Positions 1 to 10,635 of a DNA stretch of 64,000 nucleotides are shown piece after piece. A program made the translations under genes and the position numbers. Position 1 is the first letter of the stretch. Every line of letters starts with the position of its first letter. Below the pieces are notes generated by a model. It had not been told where the DNA came from, ran no database searches, and saw only the letters and a list, made by a program, of their open reading frames with translations. The DNA comes from Dendrophyllia cribrosa. Lineage: Eukaryota; Cnidaria; Anthozoa; Scleractinia; Dendrophylliidae. The DNA lies in the NCBI GenBank assembly GCA_024195265.1, contig JAJLRJ010000003.1, positions 56,365,284 to 56,429,283 of the forward strand. The letters run 5' to 3'.

Positions 1-420
1 AAGTAAAAGAACCCCAAAGTTTTCCCAAACCGACGTTTCAGCTTATCAAGCATTCGTAAACACAACGGCCGTAATGGCGGACTGACGGTTTACTCCCATT
101 TACTCCATGTATGCTATTACCGAAGTGTAACATATCAACAAATTCAAAACAAAAAATGAAAACAAACCCCGAGATTGCGCAATACGGACTGTAATTCAGC
201 TTTTAAGTCGTGTCTTATCTAAGAGTGAAAACATCTTATATCTAATAGTTAAACCTTGTGTTAAGACGAGAGTACGCATGAATCAGTATGGATCTTTTTG
301 AGACGCTCATGTAAGGCGTTCTTTTTTCCGGCCGTGTCAATGGCTTTATTTGTTTTCGCTAAGGGGAGACGCGTTCAACTTCATGTAACTTGCTTTGATC
401 ATTTAACGATTTTGTTTTAG
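1..420. other. Intron or upstream sequence of the DUF885 gene
   Basis: I see no recognisable exon here. The stretch ends in a pyrimidine-rich acceptor (tttgttttag, AG at 419-420) that starts the first visible DUF885 exon. The upstream exons, including the family's HExxPGHH-type metal-binding region, must lie outside the window. Confidence 0.5.
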
Positions 421-531
421 ACTGCATTTGCCATGGAGCAGAGTGAGCAGCCGTCGTTTAGGTGATATGTTGAAGACAGGAGGTACTATGAAGTACCAGC
501 CCGCTTTGCCATGCACACTGCTTATATGGAG
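421..531 (+). CDS. DUF885 exon with in-frame TGA
   Basis: The exon has an acceptor AG at 419-420 and a donor GTATGT at 532. It is 111 nt, phase 0 to phase 0. The reading is TAFAMEQSEQPSFR, stop (463-465), then YVEDRRYYEVPARFAMHTAYME, which runs into the next exon's GWGLY. The text on both sides of the stop fits the DUF885 pattern, so frame and exon limits are secure. Removing the stop as an intron would need an 18-nt intron, which is implausible. Confidence 0.8.
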
Positions 532-3500
532 GTATGTACTATACACCTCGTATATGCACCTCGCTCATGCAAACTCTCACATGCAAACTCACTCACGTGC
601 GAACTCTCTCACATGCAAACTCGGTCACATGCAAACTCGCTCATGCAAACTCTCACACCCAAACTCTCTCACATGCAAACTCGTTGACATGCAAACTCGC
701 TCACATGCAAACTCTCTCACATGCAAACTCGTTGACACGCAAACTCTCTCACATGCAAACTCGCTCACATGCAAACTCACTCACGTACTAACTCTCACAT
801 GCAAACTCGTCGACATGCAAACTCTCACATGCAAACTCGTTTACATGCAAATTCTCTCATGCAAACTCACTCACGTGCGAACTCTCTCACATGCAAACTC
901 ACTCACGTGCGAACTCTCTCACATGCAAACTCACTCACGTGCGAACTCTCTCACATGCAAACTCACTCGCGTGCGAACTCACTCACATGCAAACTCGCTC
1001 ATGCAAACTCTCACATGCAAACTCGTTTACATGCAAACTCTCTTACATGCAAACTCTCACATGCAAACTCTCTGACATGCAAACTCTCTCGCATGCAAAC
1101 TCTGTCGCATGCAAACTCACTCCCATGCAGACTCGTTCACATGCAAACTGGCTCATGCAAACTTGTTCACTTGCATCAGAACGCTCACTTACATTCTCGC
1201 TCACATGTAAAATCACGGGTTTGCCTTGCAGGGCTGGGGCCTGTACTGCGAGTATCTTGGCGAGGAGATGGCCTTGTACAGTGATCCATACGATTTGTAA
1301 GTAGCAGCATCGTGAGTCCATTTAACTCATTACAAAGTGGTTTAAAAATTGGCACGCGGGCTGGTTGCTTGGTGACGATATGTACACCAAAAAATTTAAT
1401 CTTGAAAAACTGAGACAAGCTGTCCCAGTTTTTGGCCCTAATTATGGAATGAGATTCCAGGTAGAATGAGAGATATGTCAAAATATGTGTTTAAACGAAA
1501 ATTAATCAGTTTGCTCTTTGAAATATTAAAAGACAAAGATGATTACCTTGATACTACCAAGATAATACGAGAAATAAAATCGCGAAATCCTAAACCTTAG
1601 CTTCTTTTACAGTTTGCATTAAACAGATTTTCTTGCTTTGAATTTATTACACATATTTCTTTTTTTCTTCTTTTCTTTGCTTTTTAGTTATTACCTGTAA
1701 TATCTGATTTGTAATAGAATTAATTTGGCGCGCCTCGACTAGAGTCTTTTTTGCTAACTGCGTGTACATGCCGATAATTATGATAATAAATGTCTTGTCT
1801 TGTCTTGTCTATGGGTATATGAATAAACTGTATGAGGCGAACTGTATGACGATCACACGAATGTACGTCTATTTTGGCATATGCTCTCTGTAAAATAGGT
1901 TTGCGTCCGCAGTTTTCTTTTTTTGACGCGTCCAACAGACGTGGCTTACAGGGATTTAGCTTATTTGAGAAGGCAGGTCTAAGATATGTGGAATTATTTG
2001 GCAGAAAAAATGAGATCAAGGGCTTTAGTTTTTAATGAATACAATGAACAACAGAATTATGACTCTGGGATCCTTCAAATTGAAGCTTAACTTGGGGTTC
2101 ACTTTGTAAAATCAAGTAGTATTAACATGTTTTGCCAAAGTACTTCGATTCACTTCAAAGCGAAATACAATGGTGAACAAGTCCAGAAAATAACTGTATC
2201 CATTTTCTTTCAGGTTTGGTCGGTTATCTGCTGAGATTCTTAGAGCCTGTAGATTGGTCGTGGACACAGGAATGCATGCTCTAGGGTAAGAAAGAAATTA
2301 TAGAGCAATTTTAAATTGAGTGTCGAAAGTAATTACACAATTGCTTTGGTTTTGCATTGCTACGTTTTGTGATTGGCTAAAAAATCTCGCGCCACTTTCT
2401 CGACCAACCAGAAGTAAAACCAAAACCAATCGTGACTTGCTCGCACGCGTTTTCCCGCGCTTGGCGCCGTCGACATGTCATTGCTTCGAGCTCTGATTGG
2501 TTCATTGGATTATTTACGGCTGCTGTGATTGGTCAGAGTAATTACTTTGGTTTTGGTTTTACGACACTCAATTGAAAACTGCTCTAAGAGTCGGGGTAGC
2601 AGAGTTTTAGTTAGCAAACGAGCCACAGTAGGCCCGCACATGAATCAAGAAGGAATATTAATTATCCCCCCCCCCCCCCCCCCCCCCTGGATGGGATCCT
2701 CGTCCATCGCAGGGTTACCCCCAGCATTGTGTCGTCGGCACCCATTTACTGTATACACCAAAGTAGAGGGAGACGATGTGTAGTAAAGTTTCTTGTCCAA
2801 GCAAATAACACGACGTCAGAGGCCAGGCCTTGAACCATCGATCTTCGGATCTCCACAAGTATTCAAAGAGTCATTATTGTTAGTCGCGGTTATACGATGC
2901 AACTTGAAATAACAATGGCCGCGGCATGCTTAAATTTGCATTTACCTACTGTAGGTAAAGTTGTTTTCTTCGTGTAACCGATTTTACCAAGGTAAAATTT
3001 ACCTCCTTTGCACGTGCTAGAAAACAATAGCGCCATTGTTAAACGGCACCCTTAAATTTGAATTTACCTAGGTAAATGGTTTTCTACGTGTAACCAATGT
3101 TACCTAGGTAAATTTGAGTAAAACATGGTTCAATTCAATTCAATACTTTATTTACACATTATTTTTTTTTACAACTATATTTTAAAAATACCTACACATA
3201 TTTTATTAACTAAGTACTGATAATTTAAATAGTTAAGTAATGCTCCACATAAGAACTATAGTAAACTTCATTGTTCTGCGGCATTGGCTCTTTCCCACAT
3301 AGAATATCCTTGGTTTCAAGAATAGAGGAGGGGCTGATGGTTCATAATTATATTTTATTTTAAAAATAACGAAAATCCATTTGCGTCAAATAAATTTTAG
3401 GAAATGTTCGTGCTTAACCCTCAGAATAGCAGAAGACAATAGCTAATAATTTTGCTTCTTTGATGAAGTTCCCCAAATGCAATATCTTTTAAAACTTGCA

Positions 3501-6500
3501 TGTTCTGCGATTGGGTCTCAAATTACTTGAAACCTTAAAAAAATTAGACAAAATGCACCTTGAACCCTAACTTTTTAGCAGTTTTTGAGTCTAGGCCAAT
3601 GAGATCACTAGTTGTAACAATGAAAAAAGTTGACATTCCATGGTGCATGGCCGTTGGAGGCGCTATCCTTCTTATGCGGATCATTACTTAATATAATTTT
3701 GAGTCTGGGAGCTAAATTAACAGGTGGGGTGCAGTGGTGGTATTCGTTTTTTAGTCACCATGCATATTACAATTTTAAAAGCTCATTAGCACATCACAGA
3801 ACTCATTGTCATATTAAAACCAGGTTACAGGCAAACGTTCTAGTAGGGTCGATTGCTTTTCCCAGGTAAACCAACCAATGAAATGTCGAGTTTTGACAGT
3901 GACTTCACGCACGCTCTACACGCCCTCGCTGTCGTTTTCGTGCCAATGAAAATGGAAATTAAATTCTCAAATTGTTTTGTGCAATTAAGGTTTAAATAAT
4001 TCAAAAAGGAACTTTTTAAACAAGGACACTGACTATAAAAGGAAGCTTGGCCTGGCTAAGCCGCCAGTCATTTCACACTTGACACCGAACTGTCAACATC
4101 ACGTGCATCCGCTCGCCAATGGAGATACGTTACCGCGCGAAATTCAAATTTGGAAAGCTAAAATATTATATTCATGCTAAAAGGCGCATAAATTCAAATA
4201 ATGTTTTTAGTTTTATTTTCGTGAAAGATAAATCCTATACAAGATTGAACTAGTGAAGGTAGAATTAGACCTATTTCTTGGGGCAACGGTCTTCCTCCGT
4301 GTTGCTCGCAGTGTCAGCCATGTTTGATTAGCCGTTGAAGCAGTGATGGTGTGACAAAAGGGGGCGGAGCTATCCCTTTTATAGTCAGTGTCCTTGTTTA
4401 AAGTAACCACGTTCTCGTTGCCGTCGCCGTAAAGCCTAGGTAAATTGATTTTACTTAGGTAAATCAAATTTACCTAGGTAAAAGTGCTTCGTGTAACTGC
4501 GGCTATTATGATCAATTCAAGTATTTATACCTCTGTCACTTCGTCTTGTCGCCAATGTGATACTTATTCTAAAGGGAAACTCGCAACTCAGATTTATCAC
4601 AACCTCGTACCCAGGGACTTCTCCGCCTTCAAAATGGCGTGGTGGGCTTAGAAACCCCTTGGACAAGACTGCCAAAACATTCAAAACATCCTGCTTTTTT
4701 ATGTTGCATAAAAAAATTCGTTTGAACAACGATTTCAGATTGCCAGAAAACAAACATGGCTACCAATCGCAGTAAGTAACTCTGAAATCGTCATTTCATC
4801 GTGCGTCACGTGATAAAAATACTCCACGATTCTTAGAGTATTTTGACAGCCTTTTCTAGGGTCAGCGTTCGATAACATCGACTGAGACTAGATTGGACAC
4901 TTTATTGAGTGTTATATAACGGAGTAACTGGTTAGCTTTCAGTTGAGGTTGGGGTCAGCAGTTAAAAAAGTTAAGTTTAGGACTAAGCAACCCGAGAAGC
5001 TAGGTGGTACAGTGGTACGGTAGGCTATGTAAGCCGAAGCCAAGCTGAGATGACAGGTTCAATCCTGAGTGGGTATTTTAGATTTTATTTTTACATTTAA
5101 AAAATTATTGAAAATAAAATTCCCAAGTATCGACATTACGTTGTATAATTCGCAATAAGGTGTCTGACCTACTTCACCGGGTTCTACATCCGCCATTTTG
5201 AAAGCGGAGAAGAACCTGGTGACGAGGTTGGATGTATCCCACTTGCATGGCGTAGGGCCATGTATAGATCCTTTGAAAAAATAATTGTTTAGGCTTATCT
5301 CGGCCCACAGCCATACAAAATTGCATTCATATTAAACTGCGTCGGTCGCTTGTTTATTTAGTAAGTCAATTCGGGGCAGAAAAGTATAATGACAATAAAA
5401 AATTCTAGCAGTAGTGTTTTAACCTATCCCTTGGGGTCTTTTCATTGCTCGCAAACGTTGGGTACAATTGTTACCGACTGTATCATTAGAGAAAGAAATA
5501 AGACTGAAGATCCAAGAAGCGTAACATCACTAGTTTACATGTAGTTATTTTCGTTTTTTAAAGTTGCTTTGGAAGTGTAGAGTGTGATTCTGTTTTGTTA
5601 TTTTGTTGGCGTTTTAGCTGGAGTCGACAACAAGCAGTAGACTTCATGACAGGGAACACTGCAATGTCTCTTCATAACGTGAATACAGAGATTGATCGTT
5701 ACATTATCTGGCCAGGGCAGGTGAGTTTGTAATGGCGCCTCTGACATCCGCTGTCAGTTCATTCTAATCTAATTTTACCCGGGGTGCTTTGGTTGCTGTG
5801 GTAGTTGATAACGTCTATTAATTTAACGTTCGACGATCGCAACTGCATTTTCCCAACACCCGTTACTCCGTAAATATATAATTACAAATTATGAACACAG
5901 TACCATATGATTCTACCTTGCTATTTTCGCATGTTACTGTTTTGGGATAAATTAACTTTGGGCTAACCATTAAACGTGGAAATGATGCCTTACGATGCCT
6001 TGAAAACAAAAGGCATTTTCTTGGATCATTCTCAAATGTGAAAATTCCTAATATGCAAAAAAATATGCTCGTTGTGTTTTGGTTCTTCGTTCAACTTTCT
6101 TTCTTGGCTGCCTGGTTTCACTAGCCCTTCTGGTTTTTCCAGGCAGCCAGTACTCTTTTTAAATTTTCAATTAATTCTTTCAAATGTAAACTATTTTTAA
6201 TTGAGTACAATTAAAGGTTGTTGTTGTTGTTATTGTTGTTGTTATTGTTGTTACATGTTATATAGATATAATAATCTTTCATTAGGAAACTTTCAATCCC
6301 AATTATGTGGTTTTCAGAAAGGTCCTAAATGATGATGTATATGTTGCAGGCCTGTGCGTACAAAGTGGGTGAAATCAAGATCAGGGAACTGAGGAAGAAA
6401 GCAGAGCAGAAACTTGGTATGTCTGTGCAGTTTAAGAACACTTATTTTTATGTGTGCAAATGGTGTGAAAGCAGAAATGAACTCTTCTCATCATACACGT

Positions 6501-6630
6501 ACAATTTGTTTCAGGGGAGAAGTTTGATATTAAAGATTATCACCAAGTGTTTCTGTCAGCCGGTCCTATGGGCCTGGACACCCTGGAAGAAGCTGTGGAC
6601 GAGTACATAGAAACCACCTTGACACAGTAA
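421..6630 (+). CDS. DUF885-domain protein, 3' end of gene (six exons)
   Basis: The exons are 421-531, 1232-1296, 2214-2285, 5618-5720, 6350-6416 and 6515-6630. Their phases agree across all five introns and the last ends at a TAA. The joined product has the C-terminal signature of DUF885 (PF05960): an 'AYMEGWGLYCEYLGEEM' segment, then 'LYSDPYDLFGRLSAEI', 'RLVVDTGMHALGWSRQQAVD', 'IDRYIIWPGQACAYKVGEIK' and a C-terminal helix after 'DKFD'-like 'EKFDIKDYHQ'. The family is bacterial in flavour, about 550-600 residues, and is regarded as a putative zinc hydrolase or peptidase with an HExxPGHH motif upstream of this part, which is not in the window. The gene is convergent with the large minus-strand D8C/ZP gene. 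The first visible exon contains an in-frame TGA at 463-465, so this copy may be a pseudogene, a null allele or carry a base error. The other exons look fully constrained. Confidence 0.88.
532..1231 (+). other. Intron of the DUF885 gene filled by a minisatellite
   Basis: The 700-nt intron has donor gtatgt and acceptor ttgccttgcag. A short-unit tandem array occupies 561-1190, leaving only about 30-40 nt of unique sequence at each end. Confidence 0.8.
561..1190 (+). repeat. Minisatellite, about 16-17 bp unit (ctcrctcacatgcaaa)
   Basis: Around 35-40 imperfect copies of a 16-17 bp unit alternate between ctcacatgcaaa and the variant ctcacgtgcgaa. The array lacks stop codons in all three plus-strand frames, which produces several overlapping but meaningless open frames of 137-215 codons. 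It ends about 40 bp before the acceptor of the next DUF885 exon. Confidence 0.95.
1232..1296 (+). CDS. DUF885 exon (GWGLYCEYLGEEM)
   Basis: The exon encodes GWGLYCEYLGEEMALYSDPY and ends with two bases of a split Leu codon before donor gtaag. The GWGLY.E.L..EMGLY.DPY pattern is one of the most conserved parts of DUF885. Confidence 0.92.
1297..2213 (+). other. DUF885 intron
   Basis: Ordinary AT-rich intron with a tgtcttgtcttgtct microrepeat near 1793. I see no other feature. Confidence 0.6.
2214..2285 (+). CDS. DUF885 exon (FGRLSAEILRACRLVVDTGMH)
   Basis: 72 nt with acceptor tttcttttcag and donor gtaag. It completes the split Leu codon and ends with GG of a Gly codon finished by the next exon. 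The text encodes the conserved helix around 'RLVVDTGMHALG'. Confidence 0.92.
2881..4506. mobile_element. Palindrome-rich element with about 20-bp terminal inverted repeats
   Basis: The two ends are inverted copies of each other (about 16 of 20 matches to TAGYCGCRGTTAYACGAWGC). Both subterminal regions carry repeated palindromes of the form TTTACCTAGGTAAA (near 2945-3115 and 4435-4485). A different MITE (3237-3687) is nested inside. No transposase is visible, so this looks non-autonomous. The outer limits are approximate. Confidence 0.6.
3237..3687 (-). mobile_element. TTAA-flanked MITE, family 1 (copy 1)
   Basis: A 451-bp unit flanked on both sides by TTAA, with imperfect inverted termini (AGTAATGMTCCRCATAAGAA). 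It is the inverted copy of 48619-49078 and is related to the partial copy starting at 63944. The TTAA target duplication is typical of the piggyBac superfamily. No coding capacity is seen. Confidence 0.8.
4990..5095 (+). repeat. tRNA-derived SINE-like unit
   Basis: A pol III A box (TGGTACAGTGG, 5005-5015) and B box (GGTTCAATCC, 5056-5065) are spaced as in tRNA genes. The surrounding sequence does not close a proper acceptor stem and an A/T-rich tail follows. It is therefore read as a tRNA-derived SINE in the DUF885 intron and not as a tRNA gene. Confidence 0.6.
5618..5720 (+). CDS. DUF885 exon (WSRQQAVDFM)
   Basis: 103 nt, acceptor gcgttttag and donor gtgagt. It encodes WSRQQAVDFMTGNTAMS and EIDRYIIWPGQ, the conserved 'GWSR.QA..Y' and 'E..RY...PGQA..YK' blocks of DUF885. 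It ends in phase 0. Confidence 0.93.
5721..6349 (+). other. DUF885 intron with TTG microsatellite
   Basis: AT-rich intron. A (TTG)n-type run interrupted by TTA lies at about 6218-6253. No other feature is seen. Confidence 0.6.
6350..6416 (+). CDS. DUF885 exon (ACAYKVGEIKI)
   Basis: 67 nt, acceptor atgttgcag and donor gtatgt. It encodes ACAYKVGEIKIRELRKKAEQ, matching the family's 'A.YK.G...I..LR..A...LG' segment. It ends in phase 1. Confidence 0.92.
6515..6630 (+). CDS. DUF885 terminal exon
   Basis: 116 nt ending at TAA (6628-6630). The product ends EKFDIKDYHQVFLSAGPMG, then an acidic helix with LDTLEEAVDEYIETTL. This fits the DUF885 C-terminus ('KFDI..FH..VL..G..PL..LE..V...I'). Confidence 0.93.
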
Positions 6631-8267
6631 ACAACATTATAATCTGCGGTACAGGCGTTACTCACCTCAGGAACTCAGGGAAATAACATAATGGGAAACA
6701 GCATGATGAAGTTAATAATTAATAGGTACATGCGTATATACAATGGAACGCACAACTAGTTTAAAGAAAGTCAACAAAAATATAAAGGATCTGTATCGAT
6801 TTTTCTGCTGTCTACCAGCATACACATCGCTTAATCACCTCAAACGTTCTAGAATTTCAGCATCATATCGTTCGTTTTATTACCACGGTTCGTTTTAAAC
6901 TTTCAATATCTTACCAGATTTCACTATTTTGTTATGATCTTTTTACGATGTTACTGTTATTATGGCTGGTCCCTTTCTCTCTGGTCGCAATGAACCTCAG
7001 TGAAGCCTGAATAATAATTAATTTCTATCTAGATGGATACAGAATTTTTTGAAAAAAATATATATATATTTCTACCGTTTTATTTTTAATATATGTTGGT
7101 TAACAAGAATAAGCACAAATTTTCATATTAAGATTAGTTTTTGAGATGAAAAATAAAATACAATTTTGGTTGGATATAATTTCATTTAAAATCAAATAGT
7201 GAATAGGCAACCCGTATCTCCACAAAAAAAACAACGTACAATTGTGTGCATAGTTTTATTTACATGTGAATGAAATCTTATTTTCATATGAAAGGTTTCG
7301 CACCTAGCCTCGCTTTGATAGAGAGGCTAAAGGCAACTCGGAAATGGCCTATTGAATTAGTATATTCTCGAGAGTGTGGAATATGTCTAAGCCCATCAAC
7401 TAAACTATGTACACAATTTGTCAAACAATTGTACGTTTTTTTTCTGTGGAGATCGGGTTGACTTGTTTTCACCGCAACTTATTTCAACGTTATATAGCAG
7501 TTATACAGTTGACAATGAAAATATATTATCTTCTCACCTTTAACGATTCTGACACGCGGTCTTTCTTCTAGTTGAGCGATCTCAGGCAACCGTATCTTGC
7601 CAAAAAATCAGTAAGGCCGATTCTATTTTTAGACCCTAACATTTTCACTCCATGAAATGGAAATAGTGCTCGCATCATAAAACGAAGTTTATAAATTCAT
7701 TAAAAAGTAACCACACAAACAAATGTAATTCTGGGCGACTTTATTTTATAAAACTAACCGTTTGGATCCCAACTTATATTAAAGAGTCTGACCCACCCAG
7801 TTTGCATTGCTCCTCTTATTGTTATGATACGGCGCTATTCCATATTTGGGCAAGCATATCACCTCTTGCACGAGTGAATTTCTCATCTACAGTACAGTAT
7901 GGACTTCCGGGGGGCCCTGAAAATGGCGGATGAACCAACGTAGGCGCGCAATGAAAACTGGGTGGGTCAGATTCTTTAACTACATTCTCGTTAGTATTAC
8001 CACAGGCTTACCATCCTCTGTTTGTGTGGTGTGTTGTGTACTTGTAATAGCCGTATCGGTTTATAAAACCACACGGAGCCCAGGCTCACAACAGAAATCC
8101 TCAGCGACAAAAATATAGGGATTTGTATGGGATTTAATCGGGAGTTCGATAAAATATCAACATTATGAATAAACAGCCATTATTAAAGTTCATATCTCAT
8201 TAAATGATGTCTGGTTGTTGTTCCTTGGCGGCTTTTTGGCTTCCTAACGGCATTTTAGTGACTTGGT
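6631..8267. other. 3' UTR and intergenic DNA between convergent genes
   Basis: This holds the 3' UTR of the DUF885 gene and then AT-rich sequence. Small open frames near 7270-7470 exist on both strands without recognisable motifs. A segment near 7990-8060 reappears inverted near 8726-8790, which suggests the ends of a larger inverted-repeat element around the palindrome at 8508-8683. Confidence 0.4.
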
Positions 8268-8497
8268 TTTTTAACCCGTGACTACGCGCAAGCGTAATGA
8301 ATGGGTTTTCGGTAACGGTGGCTAATTCACTCACTCACTCACTCCTTCTATCAGCTGTAAACTTGTGACGTTATGCTTTGTTACGAATGCGTTTCATAAC
8401 AAGAGCAACGGGAATCCAGCGATAACAATAACAAATTTGTTGTAAACGAATATAAACAACAATAAGCTAAAAGATGTTTCGCATTTGGAGTTTTTAT
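8268..8497 (+). repeat. Dispersed repeat, paired with 37810-38048
   Basis: About 230 bp starting near TTAACCCGTG. It matches 37810-38048 in the same orientation over nearly its whole length, ending in 'aagatgtttcgcatttggag'. It is non-coding and its class is unknown. Confidence 0.75.
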
Positions 8498-8507
8498 CTG
8501 GTTCTCA

Positions 8508-8683
8508 AAATCACTGCCATATTGTTTAACTTTGTTTTTCTGTGTTTATTTTCGCGATTTGTGGCTCGCAAAGGCGGTTTAAAAAAAAAAAATGGTTCGA
8601 CTCCGAAAAAAACCGCATTCGCGAATCACAAATCGCCAAAATAAACACAGAAAAACAAAGTTAAACAATATGGCAGTGATTTG
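8508..8683. repeat. Long imperfect palindrome (foldback)
   Basis: Arms 8508-8580 and 8608-8683 are inverted copies of each other around a short A-rich loop. The outermost sequence is aaatcactgccat and its complement. The open frames on both strands here arise from the palindrome and are not genes. Confidence 0.85.
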
Positions 8684-9156
8684 GAGAGGTTTCATTTTCT
8701 TTTCATCAGTTTTAAGAGACGCACAGCACACCACACAAATGTTACAAAGGATATATGGTAAACCTGTGGTATTATAACTCCACTCCTTAAGTTCTGCCAA
8801 CAACATTGAAACGGGGTGACAACATGTAAAATAGTTTTTTTTTCGAACATTCTCTATCAGTTTATTTCACCAAGCTTAGCATATTTTATTATGCTTAATA
8901 CTAAATATTATTACATCGTTGAAGGGATGTCAGCTGTAAGGGGATGTGAAGCATTCTGAGTACTTTCCTCTCCCGTTACTCGAAAGTCCAGAAAACGTTT
9001 CGGGACCGGAAAGAGACAAAATTATGTGCGCTTTCATATAATTATTTAAAGATTCAAATATATCGTATTTTCACGCTTATGGTCAGGAGGTTGCTTTCAG
9101 CTTTCTTTATTGTCTTGAAATATGAAGAAAACAGAGAGCCGACAAAATAACACCTA

Positions 9157-9430
9157 AAAAGTCAAAATTCTACACTTCTACAATTTTGATTTGTTGACCA
9201 CAAAATCAAATTTGATGAACTGTAATCCACTTCCATCCTTGCAATCCCGCACTTCGTCTCCAAACTACTGCTTCTGTTTTGCTCTTTTATCCAATAAAGT
9301 TGTATATTTGGTGGCATTTGGCGATATACCATGGAAATATTGTTAGCGAAATTTTGTTATTTCGGCTCGACAGTGTTCCATATATTTCCACTGAAGAAGG
9401 GCAAAGCCCGAAACGTTAGGAACTTATTCA
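9157..9430 (+). repeat. Dispersed repeat family 4 with hammerhead-like motif
   Basis: This is the longest copy of a repeat also present near 18999-19237, 21707-21871 and 31068-31300. It shares 'aatccacttccatccttg' and 'caaactactgcttctgtttt'. This copy continues into CTGAAGA, a GGGC/GCCC hairpin and GAAACGTT (9391-9416). The other three copies are interrupted at the same place by TTAA-flanked MITEs. The motif resembles part of a hammerhead ribozyme core as found in Penelope-like elements, but no cleavage site or third stem could be assigned. Confidence 0.6.
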
Positions 9431-10474
9431 AAAACTTTGGCACTTTAAAATAACATTTAAAAAGTTTTTTTCCATTTAAGTAAGCCGGACTGGTTTGCGG
9501 GCTAAAATCTACATCAACATTCTATAGATTCTGATTTTAAAATCTAGCTCCGGGCCCGAAAAGTTATTGGGACTTTCGAGAAACGGGACCCCTGATGCGC
9601 CCACATTGGGCTTTTCCTAGGTTTGCAACGAGGTTTATCTTAGGGGGCAGTACACATTTACAGCTGTAGACCTGTTGTTCTGTGTAGACTCTAATTTATC
9701 GAAGCCGAAAAAATTTGTAAACAAAAAATTGGGATAAACTATAATTTTCCTTTTGGTATTCGGTGTCCGCCTTGCTATATTTATTCTTCATTATCAATCA
9801 AATGTGGAGTCCATAACTGTAAAAAGAAAAAATATAAAACAGGTCAATAATTTTCGCCTTCATGGCCATACAGGCATTTAGTAGTGTGTTGCGTTCATTT
9901 ATTCGAGATAATAAAGACTGAAATAAAAGCCTTGCAGCTTCAACAGCTGAATTGTAGGAAAACTACAAAAAACTTTGATCATTTCCCCAAATTAAAAGTA
10001 TAAAACCAAAATCTCGCCAGACACATTAGAATGTTTCTTGTTTGTTTCCAGGTATCTGGGACAATGGAAATGCTATGTTTCTTCAAAATCATCCCCTGTG
10101 CAACAATATAATAGCAGCTTAGAAATTTAGTTCAGGCGAGCGTGGGGTACAATGTCTTTAGTTAAAAGTACCATATTAGTACGTCCTTTTTTATTTTGAT
10201 TGAAGAACATCCGAGTTTTGTTGATCGTGTTTGCCTTGTTCAATTAATGGGAAGTTCGAAAGCAACGGCCACCCGAAAGCAGCTGCTACCTAACAGTTGC
10301 GGCCCCTTAGAGCTGCTACTTCCGAAAACTTACGGGACAGTGGAGATGATTGGTAATAGTTTAAATTGTTACTCTCATAGGGGTACTAAGATCAGTACGT
10401 TTCACACCCTATCGCGTCTTGATAGGACGGGGGGACGTGTGTGGTTTAGCGGAGCGTCTGAAAAAGTCACCCAC
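9431..10474. other. Region that should hold the rest of the ZP gene
   Basis: The minus-strand D8C/ZP gene must continue below 10475 with its ZP-C half and C-terminal tail. I could not recognise ZP-C motifs (the C...TP and GC.. regions) on the minus strand here or down to 6.6 kb. A plus-strand open frame at 10196-10489 overlaps the ZP exon antisense and shows no known motif. Confidence 0.35.
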
Positions 10475-10635
10475 CTTGCCCACGCTTGAAGAGCGGTTGA
10501 AACTTGTTCACTTGCCCGAGTGAACTTAATTTCTTGTAGGTGCATCTGAAGGGAAACTCAAAGAAAGAACGCTTGTTTCCCATGCCAGACGCAGCCACGA
10601 TTTTATTGTGGAATGATACTCGATCATCGTCTGTT
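10475..10635 (-). CDS. ZP domain exon (second half of ZP-N)
   Basis: The exon has acceptor tctcatttcag and donor GTGGGT. It is 161 nt and takes one base to finish a split Arg codon. It encodes RVSFHNKIVAAS, then FFEFPFRCTYKK. The 'N.I.......FPF.C.Y' pattern is the end of ZP-N, and its Cys is the fourth ZP-N cysteine. It continues the frame of 11731-11920 exactly and ends in phase 1. Confidence 0.8.

Larger units (their letters stand above)
2286..5617 (+). other. 3.3-kb DUF885 intron rich in repeats
   Basis: The intron holds a poly(C) tract near 2667-2686, a palindrome-rich inverted-repeat element (2881-4506) with a TTAA MITE inside it, and a tRNA-derived SINE near 4990-5095. I see no exon between 2285 and 5618. 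Confidence 0.6.

Noticed and set aside
463..479. An 18-nt intron removing the TGA
   Set aside because: It has GT and AG ends, but no animal intron is that short. The in-frame text across it matches DUF885.
428..1304. Overlapping plus-strand open frames of 137-215 codons
   Set aside because: They are produced by the stop-free minisatellite and cross real DUF885 exon borders in the wrong frame.
8579..8806. Open frames on both strands
   Set aside because: They mirror each other because of the palindrome at 8508-8683.
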